Positions 1 to 14,095 are shown, counted from the stretch's first letter. The stretch: 64,000 bases of DNA from Prinia subflava (GCF_021018805.1 NC_086283.1:15947162-16011161), one strand, 5' to 3'. The notes: generated from the sequence alone by a model not told the origin. Made by a program: numbers and translations.

Positions 1-624
1 CCTGGTATCCTCTTCTAACAATTCCACTGTATATATTTTAGTATATGGACCACAAAAAAATAGACATCCCCTCAATGAGTACATGAAAATGGGATGTGAC
101 TCTTTTTCCCCATTTAACCAATACAGAAAGATCCCCGATCTCATTTGGAGTCTGGGTGATGACAGCAACAGAACAATAAGGTTTTCCATTTTCCTTTCCA
201 ACAGAAGACCCTTCCAGCTACAAAGTGAAGACTGAATGAAGGATGAAAACTCCTACTTAAATGAATTGAAGAGAACCCACTAAAATCTTGAAATGCCTTT
301 AGGAATTAAGCTCAAAATATTCCAGAAAGCAATACAGCATCTTCATATATTAGTGGGTGTAAGTTAGTGGTGAATTATTTTAAAATGTATTTAGCTTCAC
401 TTGTTTCATCAACAAATGTTATTAAATTTTAATGAGTAAAAATGGAGCAATAAAACTAATGAAGTCAGTTTTACTAGGAAAATGCAATTTCTTTTATTTT
501 AAAAGAAATGTTTATTCAGTACAGTTTGCTTTATAATTTAATAAAAGGAAGATTTTTGGTTCTCTTAGTTTTGACATAAGCTTCCAATTCAAAGTGAGCT
601 TTACTAGTAGAAGAACAACATTTA
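1..624. other. anonymous AT-rich non-coding DNA
   Basis: No gene, splice-bounded exon or recognisable repeat was seen. The right edge runs into an antisense CR1 fragment. The short minus-strand open frames here (from about 512) are the decayed tail of that fragment plus chance sequence. Confidence 0.5.
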
Positions 625-1100
625 AAGAAAAGGATGTTGTTGGAGACCCTGTCAAAGATTTTACAGAAGTCCAAATAAAATACATCTGTAGCACCTTCTT
701 TGTCCACTGATGGAATCACTTCATCCCAGAAGGCCATTGGGTTGGCTGGGCAGGACTTGTATCATCTCCTTCTCCCCCTTGTGCCTTGGGAGGATCTGTT
801 CCATGACTTTCCCAGGTACAGAGGTGAGGCTGACAGCTCAGAAGTTCCCAGGGTCCTGCTTTCAAACCTTTCTAAAAATAGGTACAATGTTTCTCTTTTT
901 CCAGTCACCTGAGACTTCACCATGGATTTTCAAATGTCATGGAGAGTGGCTTCACAGCTGCAGCAGGCAATTCCCTCAGCACTCTGGCCTGGCTCATGTA
1001 CGTTCAGGTTCCTCCGGTGGTCCTGAACCTAATCTTTGCTTATTGTAGGGATCACCTTGTTGGCCCAGTCCCCATCCTGCCATCCATCATCTCTCAAAAG
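625..1100 (-). mobile_element. CR1 LINE fragment, reverse-transcriptase region (antisense)
   Basis: Read on the minus strand, this matches the 5' to middle part of the CR1 ORF2 reverse transcriptase. It contains the block around 'ATDVFYLDFCKIFDRVSNNI' (family: ATDVIYLDFCKAFDTVPHDI) and, upstream, a degraded KGKSCLTNL box that here reads KSCPANPMAF. Higher coordinates correspond to the 'RVLREL...PLSMTFE' and 'DDPGNYRPVSLTSVPGK' regions, broken by stops and frameshifts. Homology fades abruptly below about 625, so both ends are truncated. No 3' terminus or target duplication is visible. It is a dead remnant. Confidence 0.9.
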
Positions 1101-4100
1101 AAAACAAACCATGAATCAATGACAAAATAGCTGGCAGCACATTTAGCCATCTGTGGTGTAGAAATGGACTATCCCTCTCTAAATTATGGCAGCCTTGGAA
1201 TCAGAGTGAGTGATAACCTACAGCAAAAACTCATAACTATGGGACTTGACATCAAATGGCACCATAGCCTTATAGACCCCCCTGGTATCCCCATGGTCAC
1301 TGTTGTATAAAGGTAGCAGAAATATCACGTTAATTTTCTGGCAGCCCACCCGCACTGGCTTATCTTAGAAGGATCCTGTAGAATACTGTTATTAAACATT
1401 CCAGAAACATTCCTGTGCAGGGATTTTATGCCTCCTCTGAACCATACTAAGTTCCTCCAAACCTCTTCTCATTAACTACTTCAGGCTGTCAGCATAGAGC
1501 TGCCAACCACCTGCACTGCCCTGGGCTGACCTTCTCATCCACTCCTTGGCTTGCTTTAGTCAGATTCAGAGCAGGGACTCTTGTTCAGACTTCACTTACC
1601 CTTTGCAAGGGATGTCACCGAATGTTTTGACACCTGCTGCAGAACAGCTGACAAGAGCTGCTTATGCACAGGGGTTGTACAAAACTTGGCTGTGCTCTCA
1701 TCAGCGTTAGGAAGCAGCTGCCTTTTAAGTTATGACTGTGACATGAAATGTAAGACATGACCAAATTATTTTCTCTTTGGACAGCAGTGTTTAAGTCATG
1801 TGCTCAAAATGTTAGAACCTAAATGGTTCGTGCTGAAAGCCAGCAGTTCTACAGTGTAATTTATCTTTCTTTCCCCTGTCAGAGGGTTTATTCTGCACCT
1901 AAAGGCGAATCTGCTCAAAGCAAGCACTGCTACAGAAAAAGCTGAACCAGCCCCTGGATGTTGCAGCAATTATCTTGGTCAATGAGTGAGATTATTCTAA
2001 AACTGTGTTTAAAAACCAAGCAGAACGTGTGGCTCTAGGAATGTGTGTTCATAGACATATATGTGAAGATGTACTACACACGAATGCAAAGGTATGCTAC
2101 AAACCTCTGGTTTTTAAGTTAGTTACTCTGTAGAGAGGTAAACCAAATTCTGCTGTGCAGTTACATCTGACATTCCAGTAAAACCAGCAGGGTAAGAGAA
2201 GTATAGTACAGACCATAATTTGAATCCTGGCACCAATATGTAAGGAAAATCTCTTGTTTTCTATCATTTTGCTTTCTCCAAATCTTGAAAATAGGCACAG
2301 CTGCATAGCAAACTTGAAGACGGACAGTGGATTTTCCTTCCCTTAGAAATTCCTTATCAAAGGTTTTAGAGGCAATTGTCAAAAGCTGAAGGCATCAATA
2401 CTTTATAAAGGGAGAATATCCATCAATACAGAAGTACTACTATTGTTATGCCCAGGTCCACTTGTCAGGTTAGGGGATGGTTGTTTGATTTACTCTGGGC
2501 AGTGTGCAGAGGAAACAACAAAATTCTCAGGAGCTCTGACAAACTTTCTCTTGCACACTTTGGAACATTATGGTCAAATAAGGCACTTGGCAAATTTGAA
2601 ATTGTAGCCATTTTGGTTAGGAATGTGACAGCATAATGACAAAAAAAATAACACCTAAGAAACAGTATAACAGAAAAGAAAGAGAAACACAGGGTAAGAG
2701 TAGAAAGGCATGAAGTGATGACCTGTGTATCCCCTGCCAAGACTTGTTTGTTACAATTTTGATGTCTGTTGGTCAAAGAGATGGTCACAGTCTTGATCCC
2801 TCAGGGATAAGGGAAGCCCACAAAACACTGAGTTCAATGGGTTAATGTACTCTCAATTAAGGTGGGAATGCCCAGGTACCTCTCCTGGGGCAGGGAGTTT
2901 TACACTGTGTGAAAACTCCCTTCAGCTCTCTACAAACTCCCTCTAGTACCCTACAGATTTTCACCCGGTCCCTGACTGTAATTTGGAAGTTTTGGTCATG
3001 TAAATGCAAAGAGATTATCAACACAGACACAGATAATATACATACACATATAAATAAACACCATGACTCATCTAGACAGTGAAATTTCACAGAAACGTAT
3101 TAATTAAAGTCATATCTATCACATCTACAGAAAGATAAAATACCATTTCCATATGTGTAATACATATTTAATTACAGGATTCTAATTATCTTCCTTTTAA
3201 CACACAATAGCCAGTAACTCTATAATAATTCTATAGATTAGTTGTAAGCCAGCTTCTTATCCATCTGTGCATTTCCCTAATAAACTCTTCACATTTTCCT
3301 TCTCTACCCCCACTACCTCCTCTGCACCCTTTTAGTCTTAGACCACAAGCATCCTCCTGAGACTATGACAACAAATGGCCTTGTCAAGACTCCCACAGTT
3401 TACCAGTTTTGTCCTGGTTTGCCAGAATTATTGACTCTCTCTCTCTCAACTGGAGATTTGCACGAACACAGTAATCAAGTGTGCACACAACTGTGAAAAA
3501 GCTGAAAATGTACCCAAAGGATTTAGTGCAACTCAGGCTACAACAGTATTGGAACAGTTCTACAGACACAGAGCTGTGCACACCACTGCTTTTCCCTTCC
3601 CTCTGCAAAAACCTCCAGTGTTTAAATTGATGTGTTCCCTTGCAATGTATCAACAATTAATTTTGCTATGATTCAGTTTTGTTGTTAGCTAAAGAGTGCG
3701 GCACAACTGGATAAAAGTACAAGAAGTACCCAAGAGCATCCCTGACTGTAAAGGTCAGTTTGCATTTCCCTTTTCCCCTAGATCCAGGTTGGCTGCTTTT
3801 GTGAAAGAAAAAATTCAAAGACATAAAGCAAGTGGGAGGAGCAAAAACAGGACTGCAACAGTGACCTGAATATTACAGCTACAATACTCCCAGCATACAG
3901 AAACTTGTCCATACATTTGGCCATTATGCATGCTTCTTTTCTGTATCCTACCATCCATTTCTCTACATTCCACCTCCAGAAACACCATCTCCACATCTTA
4001 ACAGTCCTCATTTCTCTGTTGATACATAATCCAGTCATCCCTTTCTCATCTTATGAGTGTATATTTAAATGCTACCTCTGCATGTGCCATGTTATGACCA

Positions 4101-6000
4101 CTTCCTCAAGAGAAGGGAAAACATCTTTGATGGGGCCAACAGTGAATGACTGGAAAAGCTTAAGAACAAGGAAAGTCCATAGGAATACTTTCTCAAGGTA
4201 CACCACCCACTTTGAGAAATTTGCAGATAAGAGACTTCCTTGCCTTTCCCTCTTCCCCTCACCCCATATCTGTTCTTTATTTCGCTTACACATGACCTCT
4301 CTACACCAGTTGCTGAAAGAGTAATTTGCTATGGAGACATTTCACAGCCTCCTCATGCATAATTCCCTCCTTGTCAATTGGGTCTTCAGGCCCCATCACC
4401 TTTCCATGGCAGGGTCCAGATCTGATTTTCTCTCCCTTTTACTTTACTAGGCTCTCTCTGTGCCCTCTCAGCTCTTTTTTCCTTATCATTCTTTGCCTAT
4501 TCTGGATGAGCTGATGCAATTTTGGGATTAAGCCTTTCACTTTCCCCTTCAAGACACATGACAACAGATGATGTCCAAATTCAGCATGGGGACTGTCAGC
4601 AGGGATATGGATGTATGCACTCAAGTGATACCTTCATCCACCTGTGGGCATCTTCATGTGGCCCTTCAGAGAACATCCCAAACTGTGTCCTGTAGTAGAG
4701 CAAGTAAAGTCTCATGGGTTGATTTTCCTTGAGAGCTCTCCAAAAGAACATGCTGGGTTAGGAAGTTTGGGACCAAACAAAACATAATCTGAAGTAAATC
4801 CCACAGGATATGTGTAGTGGGGATGTGAAAATCTTCAGGGTTTGTTGCTTCAATTCCTAAGGATCTCGCCCTGAGATCACACCTATGACAGGTTAGTATG
4901 GGAAGGTACCCAGGTCCTACTCCCTGTTCCCTACCCCAGAGCAGTCATTCACTATGGCAAAAATGGAACAGAGGCAAGGACAGCAGAGAACCAAGCTCAA
5001 CTGAAGCAGGAGAAGCAAATAGCTTGCACACAGAGCCAGGAATAGGGTGGCTGAAAGCCAAAAGGTCTGAGTGAAACTATGTGGGGTTCCCTTCTGGTAA
5101 TCTTCACAGTATAGTCTGAAAAGTTACCCATGTAGCAAAGAAAAATGTCAGGGATACACGTCAGATGTGTCTCTCTGTCCCACAGCATGTCCCAGGCCTG
5201 ATATGCCCTGTGGCAGGAGCAGCATTTCTGTCCTCCTGGCCTCTTCACAGAAATAAAAAATTGACTTTTTTCAGCAAAATAAGCCTTGTTATTGAGGCCA
5301 TGTTTGGAATTGAAGTAGTGACAGCCCAACCAATTTTACAGGAATGAGAGCCAGAAGTTACCAGGTGGATATAGAGCAAGGCCAGTGCAGGGGCTGAGCT
5401 GCACAAAGCAGGGGAATGAGCTAAGGCACTGACAGTCCCTGCAGAAAACCTTATGGGTGGACCCATATGGGACCAGGAGAATACAAAAACACAGAGCACT
5501 CTGAACTTTGTTTTGCCAAATATCCTTCTAACTCCTTCTGTGAATGACACAAAAAAACCCCTGAGACAATATCTTGGTTCAAAGCAATTTTATATATTTT
5601 AACCTCCCTCAAGGCCCCTCAAGAATATTGGTTCAGGAGCATTTTTTCCTGTTCCACTTTTCCATTGGTTTGTGTCTTAGCAAGCTGTCTTGAAAAGAAG
5701 GTTATTTATTTAGGAACTTAACTTCAAGGCCCTGTGTTTGAGATGCACCTAGACTTTTCTCCACCTCTGTGAACAGAATCATCTCTGAATAGATAATCTC
5801 ACAGCCCACACTTTTGGTGGCACTCTCATCACACCCCACTTCCAGCAGACTGTGTCTCAGCTGGAGATATCTGGCAAAGAGATAGGTGGAAGTGGAAAGC
5901 AGAACACACAAGAAATACTCATGCTGTGTTTGTATCCTCCCAGCTTTGCCTCTCTATAAATTAAATCTTTGTGCAGCAAACAAATCACCTTAATTGAACA
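1101..6000. other. anonymous non-coding DNA
   Basis: No gene or named repeat recognised. The only local structure is a short (CT)n run of about 13 bp at 3435-3447. The longest open frame (3905-4324 plus, 139 codons) has no family resemblance, sits in pyrimidine-rich sequence and has an antisense partner of similar openness, so it reads as chance. Confidence 0.5.
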
Positions 6001-9000
6001 TGGTTTTCATTTCAAAACAAGCTGTAGAGCTTAAGGCTGAAGTCCCCTAGAGAAAATGGCCCTCTGATTTATATCAGTGCTGTAAGAACTAGAAGCTATT
6101 TACAAGGTTGCACATGGATAATGCATGCTGAGAGCAACACAGTTGGAAGTCATTGAAAGAAAGTAAATGAAGTCCTCTTAACAAGGGTACATATACAGGA
6201 AAGTGTTCTAATTTGTTACCAGTACTGGTAATACTGCAGAACCACCTCAAATCAGCAAGTACTTCAAGTCCTGGGACAGCTTTGATGCCATCAATTCCAT
6301 AAAAAAACCTGCCTCTCCCAAAAGGTGTGAAAACCTATGAATATGCAAGGCAACATGGTAGCACATAGAATGGTGTTTAAACTGTACCATGCAGTGCAAA
6401 GCTTACTGAGCTGTATCTCAGACACAAAGTCTAATCCAGTTCAGAGGACTCCAGCAGATACTTCCTTATGGGAACCTGCTTAAAACCCCAGTCAAATGAC
6501 AACACAGCCAGGGAGAATTTCCTGTAGCATTACAGAAGGACTCCTGATTCAAGCATGGCATCAACATTACTATGTTGGACTACATTTTTCAATACACAAT
6601 AAATTTACCCTGAAAAAACCTCAAGTGTCAGATATTTTGGCTGTAAGTATGAACACTAAAACAAAATAAATTGTGTGGACTGGATAGACCTGTGGACTGT
6701 AATAAACTGAAAAGGCTTTCATCTTTGGATGTTGAAATTCAGATAGGGAAGACTTAAAAAGTGAACCAAGCCCTGCCAATCTAGCTGGGTTGGACAGACA
6801 GGTAACTCAACACAGCTGAGAGATCCTGTCCCCAGTCTCTTCATCCACCTCCAGGCAGACAGTTCACTCCACACAAAACAAGGGTGGATGGTGCGTCCAT
6901 TCCTGAAAAGAGATCTGCACAAAAAATATCCCAGATGTTTGAAAAGGTGTCTCACCCCTTGGGCAGATCAGCCTGAGGAGTGTGGTGCAGGTCTGTGGCT
7001 ACTCCAACTTACATCAATATCAGTGCCGGTACAAGGAGGAACTCCTGACAATGGGAGAAACAAAGAGCAAGAGAGACCTTGCTGAAGCATTGCATATCTC
7101 AAAACTTGCTTGTCATGGTTCAGCCACCCCAGAAGGCAGGTAAGCCCCACAGAGCTGCATGCTCCCTTCCCACACGAGCCAGGATACGGATTTGACCTTA
7201 GGCCATGCCTCCCCACAGGACACACAAGAGCAGCAAATTTTCAAAATGGATTCGTCAATCTAAAAGCCACTGACTGCCCCCTGCAATGTTACAGAAATTA
7301 TGGACAGTTCCCCTTGAGGGGTCTGGCCACTGCTACACTGGGAGTCAGCTTGGAAACATTCATTTTTTCAAAACAAAAAATCACAAGATAACATTCAAAA
7401 TCAATTTCAGACCACTTACACAGCAGACTTCCTTCATTTTAATGACATTTTTTCTAACCTAAGAAAAGTAATACAAATCTGTATTACTGAGAACAAATCT
7501 GTGACCATTTACTCTTTTCAGAGCAGTTATACAGCAAAGTCTGATGCAACTTTTTTTTGTTTGTTCCTTGACTAACTGGAAGAGCTAATTTCTTTGCTTA
7601 TTTGAAAAGAAACTTCCAAAACACCAAAACCCCGAAAAGCTCACTATAAAGACCAACTTTTATTAGCTCAGATAAGAGCTCTGAATCGTTGTTATTTTGT
7701 TCACATTTTACAACTCTGTAGCTTACACTAAAGTAGTGGTGCTGTGTCACTCTTCAGCCAAGGTGAATGAAATGTCAACTCAGATTTGGAAATCTAACAA
7801 CAACATATTACCAGGCCTCCCAGTAATCCACTGGGAGGATTTTGCCTGTCCTGTCACTTGCAGAGTAATGTGAACACAAGTGTAAGCCTGTGATGCTAAC
7901 AGCCTAGCTGATTATCTGAAACTTCCCCCTCAAGTCATTTAGAAGGTGTTATTAGGAAAAAACGGTTGGGTTTTTTGGTTTCATTTATTCTGTGTGTGGG
8001 TGTGTGTTGTGTTTTTTTAATTTTGGAAATGCAGTCACAATTAAGTTATTTTAAATTAAACCACTTTTGTAAAGTTATGCTGGTGCCTGTAGTACAAGGT
8101 CCAAAGCTATCTTTCCTTTAGGGAAAGGATTAGGTTTGAATAGAATTACATTTGTACCCTTTGTGTGTTTTATATATTTTGTCCAACCACTCTACATGAG
8201 CACTGAGCCAGTCATAACACTTATACACATCTACCTTATACAGGGTTTCCAAATTGCAAATCTTCTTGCTTATCACGATGTGCCAGGAGTGAGCATGAAC
8301 CATCAGGCTTGCCAATTGCTCCAGCTGTGCTGGAAACTATTTAGCAGGGCTGTTGACATGGTAAGCAAAACTTTCCCTGTCTCTGAGTAGCAGGGAAGGT
8401 ATTTCTTGCTGAGCTATAGGTTTTGTCATGGGTGAGAAGATGACCACAGAAATCAAACATTTTTTTTCAGGCAAACAGGTGAGGTCACTTAAGTAGTCTT
8501 ATGAACCAGAATAATTTGATATTACAACATTACAAGGCCAGATACAGCCTGGTCTGATGATTGCAGAGAAAGACAGCAGTAAAAGTGACATCAATACACA
8601 GAAATTGCTTTAGCACAAAAATGTGTGCTTGGGAGAAGCACTAAACACTTTTGCTCTCCTCTGCTCCCAACAGGATCATGGCTGACAAGTAAATTGTGGA
8701 GAATGAGATTATTCTCACCATCATCAAGCCTAGTTACAGACATTTAAATAACAGTTCACTGCTTTTGCCAGAACTGGGAATTCCATGCAGTCATTCCAGT
8801 GAAAGAAGAGAGGTCATTCTACTTTTCAGCATGGAATGAATATACAAGCAGGGTAGCTTGTGCTCATATTCCATCCCAGATTGCCAGACATAGCAAACTG
8901 GGGCATTTTTCTTCCAATTTCCATCAGCTGAAGATGTATTGGAAAGGGTTTGGGTTTTTTAATTCTTAGAGTCAACACACAGAAAGCAATGTCATGTTTC

Positions 9001-11919
9001 TCACACTGCCTTTTCATCTGGTTGTCTATTGAAATCTGCTTAGAGAACTAGAAGGTCATACTTTGTGCAGCCAGCTCAGGACAGATGAGTGGAGTGTGGA
9101 GAAGAGGAGATCATAGCAAGAACAACAGCAGAGAATCACAAAACAACTCTATTTTTTTTTCTCTTTCTGCAGGTATTGTTTTATTGTCTAATTATGGCCC
9201 AGCGAGACATCCCCATCAATTCCATATCCCACTGATCATTTGCACATTATATATTTTAACAGGAGACAGTCCCTGCATCTGGAACTACTCAAGCAGTCGG
9301 AACATTGGCTTGAACCTGTCATATAGCAGTCAGAGTTAAATCCAAATTTCTGTGTTGTCCTCCTTGGGGAGACTACTGCAGGAGTGCAGGCAGGGTTGAT
9401 ATCAAAGGGAACAGGAAAAATCACAGTCTCCAGAAGCATTGATTACTGTCTGCTGGCAAGCAGAAGAGAATGGCAAATGTGAGGCCTCCTCAGTGAAAAG
9501 TTTCCAGTTTGCACTGGCAATAGCAAGCATTACAATACCTGTGCCAAGAAAGGTAAAGGGAAACAATAACTAATTTGTTCCTGTGTCATTTGGATGAGGA
9601 GTGAATGAAGACTGAGCTCAGATTGTCCAAAGCCTGTTAAGTCCTCAAACACTTTGGAATATCTGGATCTCTTAAGACAGCACGGAGTTTGGATCAAATC
9701 TAGAAAGTTAGACTGCTTTCCCAGACTCCTCCCTCAGTGCTGGAGCCACTGGATGCAGTTTGCAGGGGTTGCTTGAAACAATCAACACAGAAACACGCCT
9801 GGTCATTGGTGCTGCAGAGCTGCTCTGCATCTGAGGCACAGCCACAAGCAGCATCTTGTTTGGGATCCTCCCCTCATGGATCCATTAGTTATTCCTGCAG
9901 AGGTGCAGGAAACTCCAACATCAGAGTGGTGACATGGTTGTCTTAATGTCCTGCCTCTTCTACACTAAGTGTAGGAGGACACAGCCCATTCCCCATGTCT
10001 CAGACTGGGAGGTGGACCCCTGGAGCAGATGCTGTGGAGTGAAACCCATGGGCTCAGCTGACGTGATGGGGACACTTAAACATGGAAAACTCATGTGGTG
10101 ACAAACAGGAATGAGCGATCTGGAAACACATTTTGTGCCCATGTTCTGTTGCACATGGAGAGAACTTTTTTCCCTGTAGCACTGTTCAGCAGCAGTTTTC
10201 ATGCACCTTTTGTTTTGCTCTCTTCTGTAGGCTGATAGCTCACAAAGCAGCACACATTTTACTGAAGTTAAGCTCCATCTCCACTCCCGTTTAATGGTCT
10301 ATGTGCTAGGTGCAGCTGGTTTACAGGTCACTTAGCATCAGAGAATCCTGCAAATACTACTGCTTCATCAGCAGAAAACTGCTTTGAATAATGCTAATAG
10401 TGATGGACAGCTGTTCCATTAAGAAATTGTGCATCAAAGCTAATTAATCGCTTACACATTGTGTAGTTTTCTGGAAAAAAGATAGGCAAAAAGTTCCCAT
10501 TTGATGACACATTCATTTGTGGTCATTTCCTGTGTGCCAGTTGAGCAATAAAGACTCCAAATCACTTTCACATCAATTGGTGTTCTATGCTGCCTTAAAA
10601 CAACAGACTTTAAAGTAGGCAGGCAATGTAAAGAGACAGAATCGAACTCAATGTATTGTGCCATTGCAGCCAGGTAACTGTAACTGGTTGTTGAATATGA
10701 AGTAACTGCATTTTCAAAGACTACATAGCCAGAAATGTGAATTCCCAAACAGAATTTCTCGTACTGAGTGGGATTTCTTTTGGCAAGATATAGTTGACTA
10801 CAGGCAGACTTCTAAAACCATTATCCACAAGCACAGTTCAGTTAATAGGTTAGGAAGTGGAGGGGAGGGAAATTAAACCCTGATTAGCTGGAATGACACA
10901 GCCTCTCTCTAATGGTTATGCCATCTGAGATTTTTCTCTAACTTTCCTTAAAGACTTATCTGAGTTTGCCTGCAGCTATGCTAATTAGCAAAGACAACAA
11001 ATTTGGAAATGCAGATTCATTTTACTTCATACTCAGATCTCTATGTGCTAGCTTAGGTACAGCCTGTATGTGCCCAAGAATACCCAAATGCATGTGCTCC
11101 TAAAGGCTGGACTCAGCTGTAGATTAAAGTAAAACCTTCTTTAATTGATCCCTTAGAGCAGCAATGAATGGAGCAAGTGTGGGATTTAACCCTAAACACA
11201 AGACTTTCTATGTGGCTCATTCAGCAGTGCAGGTAGACAGACCTGAGAATCCAACCCTTAAAAATTTGGAGAATTCAGTGACAAAGTTGCAAGTGTCAAG
11301 AAATGTTTTCTAAAGAGATAGCAGTAACGAGTAAAGCAATTTTTAATACCCATTAGAAAACTGTTTGATATAGGAAGGTATCTAAATTCCTTCCCTAATT
11401 CCTCCCAGGAAGGAGTGTCAGATGACTCTATCCAGCCTGCTGAGAAGAGCTTTCCCAAGTGGCCAGGGCTCATTTTGACTCAGAGAAGCCTGTGTGTATT
11501 TTATTCAAGTTGTTTCAGAAGCAATCTGCCAAACACTACAGCCTGAGCTTCAGGACTTATTCAAACACAATATGGGGACAAAGCACAAACCAGACCAAAT
11601 CTACAACTTATTGGATGTTTTTACTCTCAGAGTTAACTTTAACCCCAAGTTATTCAGCAAGAGAGTATTTGATTGCAGAAAGCCATGGTATCAACCTAAC
11701 ATTATACAATTCAGGTAGCAATATTCCTAGAAGCAACTCAATGACAAAAGAAATCCTTCAGGATTACACTTGGATATAGTAATGAAAAATATTTATCATG
11801 TTGTCTCCAGGCAGTTCAGAAACAACATAAGTCAAGGCTGTAAAACACAGCAGTGAAGTTAAGCTTTTAAATCTGTATACAGTGTGGAGTAACTTCAAAA
11901 GTTTTCTGTTAAAAGTAAG
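6001..11919. other. anonymous non-coding DNA
   Basis: No gene recognised. A T/G-rich low-complexity patch lies at about 7965-8020. A strong polypyrimidine-plus-CAG acceptor-like string ends at 9174, but the sequence after it has no recognisable coding content. A small imperfect hairpin (CTACAC / GTGTAG, 3-nt loop) is at 9960-9974. Otherwise ordinary. Confidence 0.5.
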
Positions 11920-12300
11920 GCACATACAACCTTGAACACTTTCAGGAATGGGCATCTGGGCAAGTTGTAGCAGTGTCTCATCACCCACACAATAAAGAAT
12001 TTCTTCCCAATATCTAAATTAAATCTTTATTCTCAGTTTAAAGCCATCACCCTTTGTCCTATCACTGCACACCCTTGTGTGAAGTCCCTGTCCTGCTTTC
12101 TTGTCAGCCCCCTTTAGGTACCAGATCATTGCTATAAGGTGTCCCCAGAGCCTTCTCATCTCCAGACTCAAAAGCCCCAAATCTCTCAACCTGTCTTCAT
12201 AGAAGTGCTCCAGCCCTCTGATTGTCTTCGTGGTCCTAACAGGTTCACATCCTTTTCATGTCGGTGAATAGCAGAATTCTGCACAAAAATCAGTCCAGGC
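11920..12300 (-). mobile_element. CR1 LINE fragment, 3' portion (antisense)
   Basis: The plus strand reads like the reverse complement of the CR1 3' part. 'GGGCATCTGGGCAAGTTG' corresponds to the usual CCACAACCTCTCTGGGCAACCTG block. It is followed by TTCTTCCCAATATCTAA, then 'GTTTAAAGCCATCACCC' and TTGTCCTATCACTGCA, and finally CTCTCAACCTGTCTTCATAG...GTGCTCCAGCCCTCTGATTGTCTTCGTGG. This is the C-terminal end of ORF2 and its downstream sequence. The family's terminal octamer repeats are absent at the low-coordinate side. Homology is lost beyond about 12260-12300. Confidence 0.9.
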
Positions 12301-13491
12301 TCATTTAGGACTTTCAGACACTTAAACGACTTATCCTTATTTGCTCAATGAATGAATAATAACAGTAGAGGTGAGTTCTTACCATGACCCAAGAATCAAT
12401 AAGCACAAGCATTTCCTAGGGGAAATAAAACCTTAAATTCAAGAATTAAGGTTTTTTGCAAGCACCACTTCCCAAGTAAATCTACATAAATCTACTTATG
12501 CTGAAAGAGTCATGGTTAAACACTATGAACTTTTTCCTTTCCTAGTTAATGTCAGAATCATAGTCAAAAAACCCCAAACAAAATTATTGAAAAACTCCAT
12601 CCTCTCAGCACTTGCAAAGCAGATAAAACCTAGTGTTGATTTGGCATCTAGCTATTTCACACACCACAATCAGCACTATTATTTATCTTACAGCAGTGCT
12701 CTGGAGACTGACTCTCCTCCTGCTGTACTGCAGCAATTAGCAGCTGCTGATGCATTTAAAGCTAACAGCCCTCAGGTTCACAAGAGCAAGGCCTGACTGA
12801 GAGATACTTCACTGAGACAGGGATCTTGCTTCTCTCCTAAAGAAAACATCCTTCAGACCTGACCTCAGAATAGGTCTAAAAGTTAGTGTCTTACTTATTC
12901 TGGAGTTTGCCTGAAAAGGGTGAGGGAGTAAGAACCAGTGATGGAAAGCATGATTGTACAGGTTCTGGTATGAGTATCCCTGCTTGTGAGGCTTTTTCAG
13001 GATGATAATTTTGCTGCTATTACCATGTAATGGAAGTATATTTCCTACTTCAGTTGTCAACTGGCTTATATTTAACCTCTAAATGGTAATATGTGCTAAA
13101 GCATCTTTGCCCACCATTGCAAGTGACAGACTGTGGCTACATCACTGACTGCAGAAAGTTCTCATATAGAGATATGACTCTTTAATGAGTGGGACTCTTA
13201 TAACATTTACACAAGTGACATGTTGCTATGTGTTCCAAAGGCATTTTATACCTGTCTCAGTTTTTTGAACAGTTAATGCAAATGCCTACCTTCACTATAA
13301 TAAAATCTAAACATGCACATTGTTAAAATCCTATAGAAATTACATCATCACTGGAAAAAAAATCACCCAAATCAGACTGTAAAGCTTAATGAAATCTTCA
13401 CCTGCACATCAACACAAGTATAGTAGAGATGATCACATCATTCACAAGTGGCCCTTGCCTACAGGGCTGGAGCACAGGACATCTTTCCTTC
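12301..13491. other. anonymous non-coding DNA
   Basis: Nothing recognised between the CR1 fragment and the solo LTR. A 94-codon open frame at 12512-12796 has no family features. Confidence 0.5.
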
Positions 13492-13497
13492 CTTACT
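13492..13497 (+). repeat. target-site duplication, left copy (CTTACT)
   Basis: CTTACT directly before the LTR's TG is repeated exactly at 14096-14101 after its CA. A 6-bp duplication is the size made by class II (alpha/beta-retrovirus-like) integrases. Confidence 0.88.
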
Positions 13498-13845
13498 TGT
13501 GGCGGTGCATTATTTTAGGTTTATTATGATTTTATATTTGTTGTAATAACTCAGTTTGTGTACCCCATTTCCCAGCTTTATGTGCCCTAAACCCAGTTCC
13601 ATGTACCCCTACCCCCTTCATTAATATTCCTTTGTCTCCCTCAGTTGCCTTAATTTATGCGTGCACCTGTTATGTTATGTGACTTTCAGTTATCTGTCTA
13701 TCACCTTTCCCGCTTTATGTAAACCCATCCCGCATATCCTGGATTGGTCTTTGCTATCTTTACCTGCTGATGTAACACCCTAGATACAAACCCTAATTGG
13801 CTGTTGTAACTTTACCGCTCCCTTTGCCCCTCCCTAAGTTTGCTG

Positions 13846-13852
13846 TATAAAA
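13846..13852 (+). promoter_or_regulatory. TATA box of the 13.5 kb LTR
   Basis: TATAAAA, 69 bp upstream of the AATAAA signal. Transcription from an intact LTR would start about 25-30 bp downstream, near the small CCCGAG/CTCGGG hairpin at 13860-13876. Confidence 0.75.
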
Positions 13853-13914
13853 CCCACTGCCCGAGCCCTGCTCGGGGCTTCTTGGGGTCTTGCCTTTCAG
13901 TTGCTGACATCCTT

Positions 13915-13920
13915 AATAAA
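13915..13920 (+). terminator. polyadenylation signal of the 13.5 kb LTR
   Basis: AATAAA placed as expected for the R region of a retroviral LTR, followed by a T/C-rich stretch with TGTCTCGTCTCC. Confidence 0.75.
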
Positions 13921-14095
13921 CCTCTTCAGTTCACCCCAAGACCTGTCTCGTCTCCACTCCATCTCTGCTTCCGAAATAGACACTGCCGAGAACATCGGAG
14001 TCCCTGGGTGGGGAGGTGAGAGCTCCCCAGGGGGAAGGTGTCGCACCCCTGGCTGCTGTGTGCCCTGGGACGGAGGAGAATCACACACCGCGACA

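Larger units (their letters stand above)
13498..14095 (+). mobile_element. solo LTR of a class II-type endogenous retrovirus (598 bp)
   Basis: It begins TGTGGCGGTG and ends CACCGCGACA, a near-perfect inverted terminal pair with canonical TG...CA. It is flanked by a perfect 6-bp duplication. A TATA box lies at 13846-13852 and a polyadenylation signal at 13915-13920, giving a standard U3-R-U5 layout on the plus strand. A small GC-rich hairpin (CCCGAG / CTCGGG) lies just after the TATA box. There is no adjacent primer-binding site, gag-pol-env sequence or second LTR, so the element was reduced by LTR-LTR recombination. It is much more CpG-rich than its surroundings. Open frames at 13897-14243 are within the LTR and not genes. 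Class assignment rests on the duplication length and is inference. Confidence 0.92.

Noticed and set aside
3905..4324. 139-codon plus-strand open frame
   Set aside because: No domain, motif or family resemblance; Ser/His/Phe-rich composition from pyrimidine-rich DNA; the antisense strand is similarly open. Best explained by chance.
9085..9339. Terminal exon after a very strong polypyrimidine acceptor (ending 9174)
   Set aside because: The open stretch after the acceptor encodes nothing recognisable and a strong acceptor alone is expected by chance in T-rich DNA.
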